The notes under the pieces were generated by a model, which worked only from the letters and a program-made list of their open reading frames with translations, did not search any database and was not told where the DNA came from. From positions 62,001 through 126,000 of the forward strand of contig NZ_JABBXD010000005.1 of NCBI RefSeq assembly GCF_014750655.1: 64,000 bases of DNA, read 5' to 3'. Position numbers and translations under genes: made by a program. Origin of the DNA: Salinimonas profundi (lineage in GTDB: Bacteria; Pseudomonadota; Gammaproteobacteria; Enterobacterales; Alteromonadaceae). Below, in pieces: positions 52,901-62,720 of the stretch (the first letter of the stretch is position 1; the number at the start of each line of letters is the position of its first letter).

Positions 52901-54451
52901 CATGATATCTACTCTATCGAAGATTTGGCGCAGCTGATATTTGACTTAAAACAGGTCAACCCGGCAGCCCTTATCTCCGTTAAGCTGGTCTCAGAGCCTG
53001 GGGTTGGTACCATTGCTACCGGTGTTGCTAAAGCCTACGCCGATCTGATTACGGTATCTGGCTACGATGGGGGTACCGGTGCCAGTCCGCTGACATCAGT
53101 GAAATATGCTGGTAGTCCATTTGAACTGGGTCTGGCAGAAACTCAGCAGGCGCTGGTAGAAAATGGCCTGCGCCATAAAGTCCGCCTGCAAACCGATGGC
53201 GGCCTGAAAACCGGTCTGGATGTGGTTAAAGCAGCTTGTCTGGGTGCAGAAAGCTTCGGCTTTGGTACCGGTCCAATGGTTGCACTGGGCTGTAAATATC
53301 TGCGCATCTGCCACCTGAACAACTGTGCAACCGGTGTAGCAACGCAGGATGAAAAACTGCGCGAGGAGCATTTCATCGGCTTGCCGGAAATGGTCATGAA
53401 TTACTTTAAGTTCATTGCGCAGGAAGTCAGAGAAATCATGGCCGCAATGGGCGTGAAAAAGTTTGATGATTTAGTGGGTCGCACCGATCTGTTAAAGACA
53501 CTGGATGGCATTTCGGCCAAGCAAAATCGACTGGATTTATCGCCGCTGCTTGAAATGCCCCATCCGGGTGAACACACGCGGCTGTTCAACTCGCAAACGA
53601 CGAACGCGCCAATGGATAAGGGTGAGTTGAATGCGCAGCTGTTAGAAGATGGCCAGCAGGCAGTGCAGAATGCCAGCGGACTTTCGCTCAGTTACCGCAT
53701 TCGTAATACCGATCGCTCTGTAGGTGCATTACTCTCTGGTGAAATTGCCAAGATCCACGGTAATCAGGATATGGAAGACTCGCCAATTGAGGTGCAGTTT
53801 ACCGGCACCGCAGGGCAGAGCTTTGGCGTATGGAATGCCGGCGGCTTACATATGCGTATTGAAGGTGATGCCAACGACTATGTGGGTAAAGGCATGACTG
53901 GCGGTAAGCTGGTTATTTATCCGGCGCGTGGAATAACCTTTGATGCACCCAATAGCGCAATTATGGGCAATACCTGTCTGTATGGCGCCACCGGCGGAAA
54001 GCTGTTTGCTGCCGGCCGGGCGGGTGAGCGTTTTGGTGTGCGTAACTCCGGCGCGATTGCCGTGGTCGAAGGTTGCGGTGATAACGGCTGCGAGTATATG
54101 ACAGGCGGCATCGTCGCTGTACTGGGCAAGGTGGGTGTGAACTTCGGCGCCGGTATGACAGGCGGGTTTGCCTACCTGCTTGACACGGAAAACGACCTGG
54201 CTGATCGGGTGAATGAAGAGCTGGTAGAAATCATGCCGGTAGAGGATAAAAACATTCTGGTAGAACATCTGCGTGGGCTGATTAATCAACATTACGAAGA
54301 AACCGGCAGTGAGCATTCGCTGAATCTGCTGACTGACTTCAGCAACACGCTGAAGCAGGTGAAGTTGATTAAACCCAAAACCAGTGACGTGAAGAATTTG
54401 CTGGGCCATATCAGCCGCTCCAGTGATGAGCTTCGCATTCAGGCGCAGTAG
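49985..54451 (+). CDS. gltB: Glutamate synthase (NADPH) large subunit
   Basis: Alpha subunit of GOGAT: takes the amide of glutamine and makes glutamate from 2-oxoglutarate. 1488 residues. The N-terminal amidotransferase cysteine is at NCGFGLIAH (Cys13), so a 12-residue propeptide may be removed. Then the central domain, the FMN barrel (SNSGEGGEHPSRFG, VSEPGVGTIATGVAKAYADLITVSGYDGGTGASPLTS), the 3Fe-4S cysteines in GCKYLRICHLNNCATG (C-x5-C-x4-C), and the C-terminal beta-helix (GGLHMRIEGDANDYVGKGMTGGKL). GAAGGAG upstream. Forms an operon with gltD. Confidence 0.98.
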   Translation: MSLYNPNDSRDNCGFGLIAHTNGEASHQLVKTAIHGLDRMQHRGGIAADGKTGDGCGLLLQKPDAFFKSVAQENGWKLSKKYAVGMIFLSQDDTLAQQARDVLNEELEKETLSVPGWRKVPVNNDVLGELALTGVPQIEQVFVNAPPGWRKRDLERRLYMVRRRAEKRLEQDPDFYVACLSGLVTIYKGLVMPKDLPAFYADLADERMQSAICVFHQRFSTNTLPRWPLAQPFRFLAHNGEINTIKGNRDWAKARTGKFSTPLIPDLKDAAPYVNSDGSDSSSLDNMLELFLAGGMDLFRAMRLLVPPAYQNNRTMDDNLRAFYEFNSMHMEPWDGPAGIVLTNGRHVACNLDRNGLRPARYVITKNGFITLASEVGIWDYDEKDVIEKGRVGPGEMLAVDTYNGKVWRSNEIDDELKDRHPYREWLDKHIRRLTPVEEADASQIGTRVFDDDMMAVYHKLYNYSYEEIQQVIKVLAKDGQEAVGSMGDDTPMAVMSSKTRTLYDYFRQQFAQVTNPPIDPLRENHVMSLATCIGREQNVFSETSGYADRVLFQSPILMYTDLKQLREFNPEHYYSEIVELQYSQEEGLRKAIERICNEVEYLVKTKKAAFVVLSDRNIRKNRLPIPAAMAVGAVQRRLVDKALRCDANIVVETATTRDPHHYAVLIGLGATAIYPFLAYETIEQLCDKGELDISAMEATINYRKGINKGLYKIMSKMGISTVASYRSAKLFEAIGINSEVMQLCFDGIASRIQGAGFSDFEQDILNQARIAWLKRKAISHGGLLKYVHDGEYHAYNPGVVMSLQKAVVSGKYEDYQEYARQVNERDPAHLRDLLTFNPQAEAIDVSEVESAENLFPRFDTAAMSIGALSPEAHEALAIAMNRLGGQSNSGEGGEHPSRFGTEKNSKIKQVASGRFGVTPHYLVNANVIQIKVAQGAKPGEGGQLPGDKVNRYIATLRFSVPGVTLISPPPHHDIYSIEDLAQLIFDLKQVNPAALISVKLVSEPGVGTIATGVAKAYADLITVSGYDGGTGASPLTSVKYAGSPFELGLAETQQALVENGLRHKVRLQTDGGLKTGLDVVKAACLGAESFGFGTGPMVALGCKYLRICHLNNCATGVATQDEKLREEHFIGLPEMVMNYFKFIAQEVREIMAAMGVKKFDDLVGRTDLLKTLDGISAKQNRLDLSPLLEMPHPGEHTRLFNSQTTNAPMDKGELNAQLLEDGQQAVQNASGLSLSYRIRNTDRSVGALLSGEIAKIHGNQDMEDSPIEVQFTGTAGQSFGVWNAGGLHMRIEGDANDYVGKGMTGGKLVIYPARGITFDAPNSAIMGNTCLYGATGGKLFAAGRAGERFGVRNSGAIAVVEGCGDNGCEYMTGGIVAVLGKVGVNFGAGMTGGFAYLLDTENDLADRVNEELVEIMPVEDKNILVEHLRGLINQHYEETGSEHSLNLLTDFSNTLKQVKLIKPKTSDVKNLLGHISRSSDELRIQAQ

Positions 54452-54460
54452 GAGGTGTGA

Positions 54461-55879
<1,419 letters not shown>

Positions 55880-55885
55880 TAATAA

Positions 55886-55925
55886 GTGCAGGCAGCACAG
55901 ATACGGCTGCCTGCACCTTTTCTTT
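55886..55925 (+). terminator. Intrinsic terminator of gltBD
   Basis: GTGCAGGCAGC (55886-55896) pairs perfectly with GCTGCCTGCAC (55906-55916), followed by a T-rich CCTTTTCTTT. It begins 6 bases after the gltD stop. Confidence 0.93.
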
Positions 55926-56068
55926 CCCCCACTTTTGTCTCTACCCTGCCTGACCTCGCAATACCTTAATATCATATAGCATACCTAATACCCCGTAAGA
56001 TCAGTTGATGGGTTCTGACCACAAACCTATAGTAGTCAGGTACACAAAATAATCAAAAACGGGGTCGT

Positions 56069-56443
56069 ATGAAGTTTTTAGGCGCGTTAACACTCTCTGC
56101 TTTATTTGCAGTGTCTTTTACCTCACAGGCAGAAACCAGTCAGCCTGATGTCGCGGCCTGCCCGGGTGATTTTTACTCTATTACCATGCCTGGCGATGCC
56201 GTTCAGTGTCAGCGTTTCGACGACGACATGCCAGCGTCACTGGTCTTCCATACCCCCATGGAGCATCAGCAAATTATTGACTGGTACAAACAAGCCATGC
56301 CTGAACTGGATGTGGTAAGCCAGTTTAATGGTCGTGTTGTGCTGGCTGCCCAGCAGAACAATATTCGGGTGGTTGTCTCCCCGGACAATGACGGTTCTCA
56401 GATAGACCTTTTAGTTATTGATACACTTCTGGCCCGCCAATAA
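56069..56443 (+). CDS. Hypothetical exported protein
   Basis: A 124-residue protein with a signal peptide (MKFLGALTLSALFAVSFTSQA-ET). The mature part is about 100 residues: CPGDFYSITMPGDAVQCQRFDDDMPASLVFHTPMEHQQIIDWYKQAMPELDVVSQFNGRVVLAAQQNNIRVVVSPDNDG-type content that suggests a small alpha/beta fold, with two cysteines near the start that may form a disulphide. The HQQIIDWYKQAMP helix followed by beta strands resembles small envelope domains in which a polymer of short helices packs on a sheet, but I do not recognise a family. It has its own terminator. Confidence 0.65.
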   Translation: MKFLGALTLSALFAVSFTSQAETSQPDVAACPGDFYSITMPGDAVQCQRFDDDMPASLVFHTPMEHQQIIDWYKQAMPELDVVSQFNGRVVLAAQQNNIRVVVSPDNDGSQIDLLVIDTLLARQ

Positions 56444-56454
56444 CCTTTCTTGCC

Positions 56455-56504
56455 TGGTGTTACCTGACATGCGCCCCAACCGCAAGGTAACACCAGCACC
56501 TTTT
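56455..56504 (+). terminator. Intrinsic terminator
   Basis: TGGTGTTACCT (56455-56465) pairs perfectly with AGGTAACACCA (56485-56495), followed by GCACCTTTTC. It closes the hypothetical exported protein gene 12 bases after its stop. Confidence 0.85.
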
Positions 56505-56670
56505 CTGCTCTGCCCTGTTCGCCTGTGATTCTCTAAACCTTATCCTTTCAGCTTATTGAAATCTTTTCTGTTGAAATGGCACTGCCTTTGCAATTCTTTG
56601 ATTGAAGATGATTTTTTTAATGTAAACGTCAGAAAACCGACGCTTTTACATGCTTTGTCGAGGAATTGTT

Positions 56671-57255
56671 ATGGAACTGGCTATTATTCTAATGATGCTA
56701 CTGATTGTGGTTGCCGCAGGCGCCATAAAATTGTCAGATGGCGGGGTAGCTTTCCCCTTTAAGCGCAGACAACAGCTGTTTACTCCGGTGGAACATACGT
56801 TTCTTAACCTGATTGAACAGTCTATGGGTCGCGAGTTTCGTATTTTATGCCGCGTACGATTATCTGACGTTCTGTCAGTTCGTCAAAGCACATCGAAAAA
56901 ACAAGCCAGTGCCGCCATCGCGCGAGCATCATCCCGCCAGCTGGATTTCATATTATGTGATAAAGATGATATGACACCTATTCTGGCGGTAGACCTGGTG
57001 AATAATGCCGGTAAAGACGGCTATAAATCGCAGCGTGACTGGTTTGTATCCGGAGCACTGGATGCCGCCGGCATTCCCCACGCGCGTATTAAAGTGAAAT
57101 CGGGATATACGGTTGAAGAAATCAGAGAATGCCTTGAGACAAAACTGATCCCGTATCGTCGCAAACAGAATAAACTGGCGCAGGTACCAAGCCATAATCC
57201 TGCCACGCCCAAGCGCCCTACCCGTCCGTTACGCTCCAGCCGCGCTGCAGCATAG
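56671..57255 (+). CDS. DUF2726 membrane-anchored protein
   Basis: 194 residues from the ATG at 56671 (GAGGA upstream). One N-terminal membrane helix (MELAIILMMLLIVVAAGAIKL) anchors a cytoplasmic DUF2726 domain (about 40-150): LFTPVEHTFLNLIEQSMGREFRILCRVRLSDVL, QLDFILCDKDDMTPILAVDLVN, DAAGIPHARIKVKSGYTVEEIRECL. This domain resembles the restriction-endonuclease-like fold (D-x(n)-D/E-x-K-like strands), but here the expected lysine position reads VDLVN, so activity is doubtful. The C-terminus is basic and proline-rich. Function unknown. Confidence 0.85.
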   Translation: MELAIILMMLLIVVAAGAIKLSDGGVAFPFKRRQQLFTPVEHTFLNLIEQSMGREFRILCRVRLSDVLSVRQSTSKKQASAAIARASSRQLDFILCDKDDMTPILAVDLVNNAGKDGYKSQRDWFVSGALDAAGIPHARIKVKSGYTVEEIRECLETKLIPYRRKQNKLAQVPSHNPATPKRPTRPLRSSRAAA

Positions 57256-57261
57256 TTTTCA

Positions 57262-57303
57262 GGGAAGTCATATCACCCCCAAGATGTGATTTCCCGTTCT
57301 TTT
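57262..57303 (+). terminator. Probable terminator after DUF2726 gene
   Basis: GGGAA/TTCCC and ATCAC/GTGAT pair with a 5-base bulge on one side (57262-57295), followed by GTTCTTTT. A bulged but plausible terminator. Confidence 0.6.
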
Positions 57304-57385
57304 CAGCACTGTCAGTTTCCCCCGATTCGTATTACCATACGCCGCATTGTCTGTTTTCACGCATTAACATCAAAAGCCTGCAATT

Positions 57386-58087
57386 ATGTCTAAAATTGGA
57401 ATTCTGGGTGCCATGGATCAGGAAGTGGCCCTGTTAAAATCATCACTTGAGAACCTTACTACTGAAACCTGGCATCATCTGACATTTTATCAGGGTGTGT
57501 TGAATGGCCATGACATTGTGTTGGTCAAATGCGGAATCGGTAAAGTCGCGGCGTCGGTAGCTACCACCGCGCTAATTGAACGGTTCGCTCCCGACTTTGT
57601 GGTAAATACCGGCTCCGCCGGTGGATTTGATACGGATCTTAATATCGGAGATGTCGTTATCGGCTCGGCACTGATACATCACGATGTTGACCTTACCTTT
57701 TTTGGTTATGCGCCAGGACAATGTGCCGGCGATATGCCGCAGGCTTATGAATGCGACGAGCGTCTGATAAAGGCAGCGCAAACGGCCACAGCAAAAATTG
57801 CGGGTATTACATATAAAACCGGCCTGATTTGCACCGGCGACGCCTTCATCGGCAGTGATGAAGCCGCGGATAAAATCCGTGCAACGTACGATGATATGAA
57901 GGCATGTGAAATGGAAGGCGCAGCGATCGCACAAACGTGTCATCTGTTAAGCACGCCCTGTTTGGTCATTCGCTCTTTATCAGATATCGCAGGTAAAACA
58001 TCTACGATATCATTTCAGGATTATCTTGATACCGCTGCCAAAAATTCAGCGAAGCTGGTGATGGGCATGGTGGCCGCGCTCGCATAA
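57386..58087 (+). CDS. mtnN: 5'-methylthioadenosine/S-adenosylhomocysteine nucleosidase
   Basis: Removes adenine from MTA and SAH (Pfs/MTAN), recycling by-products of polyamine synthesis and methylation. 233 residues. Signatures: IGILGAMDQEVALL, VKCGIGKVAASVATT, NTGSAGGF, CEMEGAAIAQ (catalytic Glu region) and IRSLSDIAG (catalytic Asp). First gene of a run with a cbiB-like gene and btuF, a neighbourhood known from vibrios and relatives. Confidence 0.97.
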   Translation: MSKIGILGAMDQEVALLKSSLENLTTETWHHLTFYQGVLNGHDIVLVKCGIGKVAASVATTALIERFAPDFVVNTGSAGGFDTDLNIGDVVIGSALIHHDVDLTFFGYAPGQCAGDMPQAYECDERLIKAAQTATAKIAGITYKTGLICTGDAFIGSDEAADKIRATYDDMKACEMEGAAIAQTCHLLSTPCLVIRSLSDIAGKTSTISFQDYLDTAAKNSAKLVMGMVAALA

Positions 58088-58101
58088 GGATTACTCTGGC
58101 G

Positions 58102-59049
58102 ATGGAATCGGCGCTTCATTCTGTGGCGGTACAGACGCTGATCATTGTCGTGATCAGCGCATTATTCGATGCTCTGTGGCGCTGGCCCCGCGCCTATCAT
58201 CCTTTAACGCTCATCCGTTACCTGTCAGAAACCATGGCTGGACGGGTTTGTCCTAAAGGCCGGGATCCGCGCTCCCAGCATTTGATCTCCGGTACGCTGG
58301 GCGCATCACTATTAATCTTGCCATTTGCCATACTATTGGCAAATTTAATCAGTCTGGCTGAATACCCGTGGTTTTTTGAAGCGCTTATTCTTCTCACACT
58401 ACTGGATTTCGGTCACGACAGGACGTATTTCAAACAGGTCATTCGCGCCCTGGCCGGACGCAAGAAAATGCTGGCCCGTGATCGCGCAGCGCAGTTTATG
58501 GCCCGTGACACGAGCAGACTGTCAGACATTGGTATCGCGAAAGCCTGCATTGAAGCCTTATTGCTACGTTTTTATTACCTGTATTGCGGTGTGTTGTTCT
58601 GGTTTATTTTCGTCGGGCCGGTCACCGCGCTTTGCTATCGCCTGCTGGTGCTAATCAGTTGGCAGTGGCATCCTAAGCGCCCCGGTTTTGCATTGTTTGC
58701 AAAGCCCGCAAGACTGGTAGCCCGGCTAATGGCAATCCCCGCTTTTATTTTCGGCTTGCTGACTATCGCGATTGTTACCAATCCCGTGCGGGCGGCGCAG
58801 GGCTTTGTAAAAAGCTCTGCAGGCGATCTTACCTCACGCCTGCTTGCCGCCTTTGGCTGTGCGATGGGGTTCAAACTGGGCGGGCCTGCCATTTATCATG
58901 GCATCACTTATCGTCATCTGCGAGTGGGAGGCAGCCGGGAGGTTCGCTTTTCTGATATGACGTATTCTTACCGTGCGGTGTTGCGCGCAATGACGCTGTT
59001 TATCAGTATGTGCGTCCTGTTGTTATTATCTTTATGGAAGCTGGCTTGA
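58102..59049 (+). CDS. CbiB/CobD-like adenosylcobinamide-phosphate synthase family protein
   Basis: A 315-residue integral membrane protein with about five hydrophobic segments. Family cues are DALWRWPRAYHPLTLIRYL (near the N-terminus, like the D-x-x-x-x-x-P-x-x-H-P motif), the acid loop MARDTSRLSDIGIAKACIEALLLRFYYLYCGVLFWF, and FGCAMGFKLGGPAIYHG near the end. CbiB attaches aminopropanol phosphate to cobyric acid. The core D-R-x-x-H-P motif is only partly kept, so activity is inferred. It lies between mtnN and btuF, in a vitamin B12 salvage context. Confidence 0.82.
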   Translation: MESALHSVAVQTLIIVVISALFDALWRWPRAYHPLTLIRYLSETMAGRVCPKGRDPRSQHLISGTLGASLLILPFAILLANLISLAEYPWFFEALILLTLLDFGHDRTYFKQVIRALAGRKKMLARDRAAQFMARDTSRLSDIGIAKACIEALLLRFYYLYCGVLFWFIFVGPVTALCYRLLVLISWQWHPKRPGFALFAKPARLVARLMAIPAFIFGLLTIAIVTNPVRAAQGFVKSSAGDLTSRLLAAFGCAMGFKLGGPAIYHGITYRHLRVGGSREVRFSDMTYSYRAVLRAMTLFISMCVLLLLSLWKLA

Positions 59050-59050
59050 C

Positions 59051-59890
59051 ATGATGTTTCGAATCCTGGTTATGAGTGTCCTGCTGATAGTTTGCCATGC
59101 TGCGCTGGTTCACGCTGCCCCGACGAGAACGACTGACTCTGACCAAACAATAGTTACACTTGCTCCGCACCTGACAGAATGGGTATATAGTCTGGAGCAA
59201 CAAGATAAACTGCTCGCCGTCAGTGCTTACAGTGATTATCCGGACGCCGCCAAAGCACTGCCGCGCGTTGCAGATGCAAACGGCGTGAACATTAAAGCGA
59301 TAGTGAAGCTACAACCTGATGTTATTTTGGCCTGGCGCGGTGGGAATAAACCGCAGGATATTGCCCGCCTGAAACAACTGGGCTTTACCGTATTTGAGTC
59401 TCAGCCTTTAACACCGGCAGATATCAGTAAAGAGTATCGACAATTGGGAGGCGTATTGCATGTATCAGAACGAGCGAGGGAACTTGCCGACAATTTTGAT
59501 ACGCAGCTTTCACATCTTGCCCGGCAATACAAAAATGTCAGCGCGATCACTGTATTTTATTACATGTGGACCGCCCCGCTGATGAGCGTTGGCCCTGATG
59601 CCTGGGCCAGCAAGCTGCTTGCCCAGTGTGGTGTACAAACCTTGTTTAACGATGCCCACGTTGATTATCCGCAGGTATCCGTTCAGGAGGTCATTCGCCG
59701 GCAACCTGACTTGCTCATCGCGGCGACATCTCGCAATATCTCCGTGGAGCAACAGTTCTGGTCACCCCATAACGATGTTTTACAGGCACCGGTTATAGCG
59801 GCCAACCCTGATATATTCAGCCGGTTTACATTGCGCCTTATTCCTGAACTGCGTAGCTTATGCAAACAAATTCATCAAACTGATAGTTAA
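59051..59890 (+). CDS. btuF: Periplasmic vitamin B12-binding protein BtuF
   Basis: Substrate-binding protein of the BtuCD cobalamin importer. 279 residues with a signal peptide (about 1-24). The domain begins TIVTLAPHLTEWVYSLEQQDKLLAVSAYSDYPDAAKALPRVADANGVNIKAIVKLQPDVILAWRGGNKPQDIARLKQLG, typical of BtuF/FhuD helical-backbone clusters; a second lobe includes MWTAPLMSVGPDAWASKLLAQCG. The start overlaps the cbiB-like stop closely (1 base apart). btuC and btuD are not in the window, so they must be elsewhere. Confidence 0.92.
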   Translation: MMFRILVMSVLLIVCHAALVHAAPTRTTDSDQTIVTLAPHLTEWVYSLEQQDKLLAVSAYSDYPDAAKALPRVADANGVNIKAIVKLQPDVILAWRGGNKPQDIARLKQLGFTVFESQPLTPADISKEYRQLGGVLHVSERARELADNFDTQLSHLARQYKNVSAITVFYYMWTAPLMSVGPDAWASKLLAQCGVQTLFNDAHVDYPQVSVQEVIRRQPDLLIAATSRNISVEQQFWSPHNDVLQAPVIAANPDIFSRFTLRLIPELRSLCKQIHQTDS

Positions 59891-59953
59891 ACCCCGGACT
59901 TATTGCCTATACTAAGCGCCAGCTTTTACCCTTTACGTTTTGCGAACACTTTT

Positions 59954-60358
59954 ATGCTCAGACAATTAACCTGCATTGTGATGCTCTTTGTGCTGGCCGC
60001 AATTACAGGTTGCGATGGTCAGGCTACCGCCGTAAAACCTGTTTCGTCAGAGACGGCATCCTTATTAATGGAAAAAGTGCAAAACAACGAATGGTTGCTG
60101 ATTGATGTGCGTTCACCGGAAGAGTTTGCAGAAGGACACATTCCCGGGGCCATAAACATGCCCCATAATGAGATTGAGTCTTATATCAGCCAACTTGACG
60201 ACGATAAGGACCAGCGGATTATCGTTTATTGCCGCTCAGGCCGCCGTGCCATGCTCACTCTGGAAACATTGAAGGCCCGCTCGTTCACCGATGTAAGTCA
60301 TCTGGAGGGCGATATGATGGGCTGGGACGCTGCCGGCTTGCCCGTCGACCGGATGTAA
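59954..60358 (+). CDS. Rhodanese-domain lipoprotein
   Basis: A 134-residue lipoprotein: lipobox ITGC (Cys22) after MLRQLTCIVMLFVLAAITG, so the ATG at 59954 is the start rather than 59903. A single rhodanese domain follows (about 40-130): WLLIDVRSPEEFAEGHIPGAINMPHNEI and the active-site loop VYCRSGRRA with a catalytic cysteine. It would act in the envelope as a sulfurtransferase or thiol-handling protein (PspE-like). It is 63 bases after btuF and has no terminator before the next gene. Confidence 0.9.
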   Translation: MLRQLTCIVMLFVLAAITGCDGQATAVKPVSSETASLLMEKVQNNEWLLIDVRSPEEFAEGHIPGAINMPHNEIESYISQLDDDKDQRIIVYCRSGRRAMLTLETLKARSFTDVSHLEGDMMGWDAAGLPVDRM

Positions 60359-60442
60359 CAACATTTAAGGCGACGTAATCTGTCGAGAAAGTGGCGCTTA
60401 TTTGATAAAATGCCGTTTTGTTCCGGCCCGTTACTTACTTAA

Positions 60443-60826
60443 ATGACTATTGATATCGCTACGCCCGCTATGCTGTTTCCGGCAATCTCATTATTATTGC
60501 TGGCTTACACCAACCGTTTTTTAACGCTGGCCAGTATCATACGTAACTTTTCCAAGGAAAAGTGGGATGATAATACCGAAGCGCAGATTCAAAATCTCAG
60601 GCAGCGAATTCAATTTATCAAACGCATGCAGATTGCGGGCGTGGTCAGTTTTTTTCTCTGCGTGCTTTCTATGCTCGCGATTTACCTGACATACCAGGTT
60701 GTTGGTAACTGGATATTTGCACTCAGTCTGATTTGTTTGCTGTATTCACTATGGATGTCCGTCAGAGAAATACTGATTTCGGTAGAGGCGCTGGATGTTC
60801 ATCTGGATGGAATAAAAAGCAAATGA
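60443..60826 (+). CDS. DUF2721 membrane protein
   Basis: A 127-residue protein with an N-terminal helix (about 8-22), a charged middle (IIRNFSKEKWDDNTEAQIQNLRQRIQFIKRM) and two C-terminal helices (about 66-85 and 92-107), matching DUF2721. The amphipathic middle resembles a membrane-proximal coiled coil. Function unknown. It overlaps the GNAT gene by 4 bases (ATGA). Confidence 0.88.
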   Translation: MTIDIATPAMLFPAISLLLLAYTNRFLTLASIIRNFSKEKWDDNTEAQIQNLRQRIQFIKRMQIAGVVSFFLCVLSMLAIYLTYQVVGNWIFALSLICLLYSLWMSVREILISVEALDVHLDGIKSK

Positions 60827-61401
60827 GTAAACAAGCAACTGACATTCGGTACGAATCGCTTACACCTGCGCATTTTCAGGGTGTCGTTACATTAGGTAAC
60901 TTCGTTCATGGCGACAATTATCTGACTGAAGAAAGTCTGCAGCAAATGTACGACAAAAGCTTTCACAATGAAATTAATGCAAGCTGGGTCGCTATAGATA
61001 ATGATGAAGTGGTCGGTTTTCGCCTTACCTACGCCCACTCTCAATGGCAGCCGGATAAGTGGTGCACGCCCCAGCAGTGGTCAGTGCCCGCTGATAAGGT
61101 ATGCTACTTCAAGTGTAATACCGTTTCGCCTGATCGCCAGGGGTTGGGAATAGGCAGCGAAATGCTACGCCGCTCAATTGCCTCGGCATCCCAACAGGGG
61201 GCAATGGCCGGTCTGGCACATATCTGGCTGGCCAGTCCGGGTAACAGTGCGTTCAAATATTTCAGTAAAAACGGTGGCGTGCTTATCAAAAAACACCCGG
61301 ACAAGTGGCGGTATGAAGCTATTCATGAAGGCTATGATTGTCCGGTATGTGAAGGTATTTGCGATTGTGAAGGCGCCGAGATGTTGCTGACATTTTCATG
61401 A
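60823..61401 (+). CDS. GNAT acetyltransferase with cysteine-rich tail
   Basis: 192 residues from the ATG overlapping the DUF2721 stop. Acetyl-CoA-binding motif A is readable: CYFKCNTVSPDRQGLGIGSEMLRRSIASASQQG, followed by FKYFSKNGG. The C-terminus has DCPVCEGICDCEGAEMLL, with four cysteines (C-x2-C-x3-C-x-C) that could bind zinc. The substrate is unknown. Both ends overlap neighbours (DUF2721 and FAD oxidase), so the three genes are translationally coupled. Confidence 0.87.
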   Translation: MSKQATDIRYESLTPAHFQGVVTLGNFVHGDNYLTEESLQQMYDKSFHNEINASWVAIDNDEVVGFRLTYAHSQWQPDKWCTPQQWSVPADKVCYFKCNTVSPDRQGLGIGSEMLRRSIASASQQGAMAGLAHIWLASPGNSAFKYFSKNGGVLIKKHPDKWRYEAIHEGYDCPVCEGICDCEGAEMLLTFS

Positions 61402-62720
61402 GTTACGATCCACTCATTGATAGTGCTGTAAACCCGCAGGAATCGTTACCCCCAACCTACTGGCATGACACCGTTGAAGTGCCCTCAGGCACTGCGCTTA
61501 ATAAAGATATCGAAACCGATTTTCTTGTTATTGGCGCCGGCTATACCGGCATTTCTGCTGCGCTTGCGCTTACGGAAAGCCGGGCCGGCTCAGTTACCGT
61601 TATCGACAGTCATTCACCAGGCTACGGATGCGCTGGCAGAAATGCCGGATTCGTGCTCTCGGGAAGTGGCAGAATGGGCCCGTCAGCACTGGAGAAGCGC
61701 TACGGGCTCGATATCGCCAAAGGCATTCAGAATGAATATGATGGTGCGGTCAGCGATTTGCTGGCGCGTATTAGCGCCTACGGTATTGATTGCGACCTTG
61801 CTGCCGGTCCTTATTACAAACTGGCACACACGGCAAAGCATGCCCTTCAGCAACGCCGGTCGGCCGACTATCTCAAAACAAATTTCAACCAGCAGATAGA
61901 ATCATTAAGCCAGGATCAGTTAAAAAAGGCCCTGGCGGTCGAAGGGTTTTATGGTGCCAGTCGCCAGCCTGGCCACACTCTCAATCCGCTCAAGCTGATT
62001 CTTGGCCTCAGTCACACCGCACAATCAAAAGGCGCTGCCATTTACAGTGCCACGCCTGCACTGAAAATTACACGCGGAGAGTCCAATCATGTGGTTGAGA
62101 CGCCGCAGGGTGTCATAACAGCGCGTACTCTGCTCATAGCCAGTAACGCTTACACCAGCAAAGTGTTGCACCCGGCAGTCAACAAACGACAATTCCCGGT
62201 GCAATCCAGCATTCTGGTCACACAGCCGCTAAGCAAAACGCAGTTGGCCGCTATCGGTTTTAATGGGCCGGTGTCTATGATGGATACCCGCATGATGAAG
62301 TATTATTACCGTCTGCTCCCCGATAACCGGCTATTATTTGGCGGCCGTGGCGAAGTCAGTGCCAGGCAGGCCCATGCCGGCAAAGCAAGACTCTATGACG
62401 CAATGCTGACCAGCTTTCCCGTACTGCGCGGGATTGATATCAGCCACTTCTGGAGTGGCTGGGTGTCGGTGTCGCTGGATAACCTGCCAAGGGTTAATTT
62501 TGATAACAGAACACAAACTGGCTATGCCATGGGATATTGTGGTGCTGGTGTGTCGTTTGCCAATTTTGCCGGGCGGCGTCTGGCGCAGCGGGCCATGAAC
62601 CAGCCCGTTGATCTTAACCTGCCTTTATACAGCACACCGCTGCGACGCTTTCCTTTTGCAGGCCTGCGTCGCAGCGCGTTACGCGCCCTGTATGGCTGGG
62701 CGCGCGTGATTGAGCGTTAA
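61398..62720 (+). CDS. FAD-dependent amino/amine oxidase (DAO family, PuuB-like)
   Basis: A 440-residue flavoprotein. N-terminal FAD loop [20 protein letters not shown], then [34 protein letters not shown] as in gamma-glutamylputrescine oxidase (PuuB) and related enzymes; C-terminal [16 protein letters not shown] and [18 protein letters not shown]. The substrate is not certain: PuuB-like is by resemblance only, and no other puu gene is here. Starts at ATGA overlapping the GNAT gene; its stop shares a TTAA with tyrS. Confidence 0.88.
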   Translation: MSYDPLIDSAVNPQESLPPTYWHDTVEVPSGTALNKDIETDFLVIGAGYTGISAALALTESRAGSVTVIDSHSPGYGCAGRNAGFVLSGSGRMGPSALEKRYGLDIAKGIQNEYDGAVSDLLARISAYGIDCDLAAGPYYKLAHTAKHALQQRRSADYLKTNFNQQIESLSQDQLKKALAVEGFYGASRQPGHTLNPLKLILGLSHTAQSKGAAIYSATPALKITRGESNHVVETPQGVITARTLLIASNAYTSKVLHPAVNKRQFPVQSSILVTQPLSKTQLAAIGFNGPVSMMDTRMMKYYYRLLPDNRLLFGGRGEVSARQAHAGKARLYDAMLTSFPVLRGIDISHFWSGWVSVSLDNLPRVNFDNRTQTGYAMGYCGAGVSFANFAGRRLAQRAMNQPVDLNLPLYSTPLRRFPFAGLRRSALRALYGWARVIER

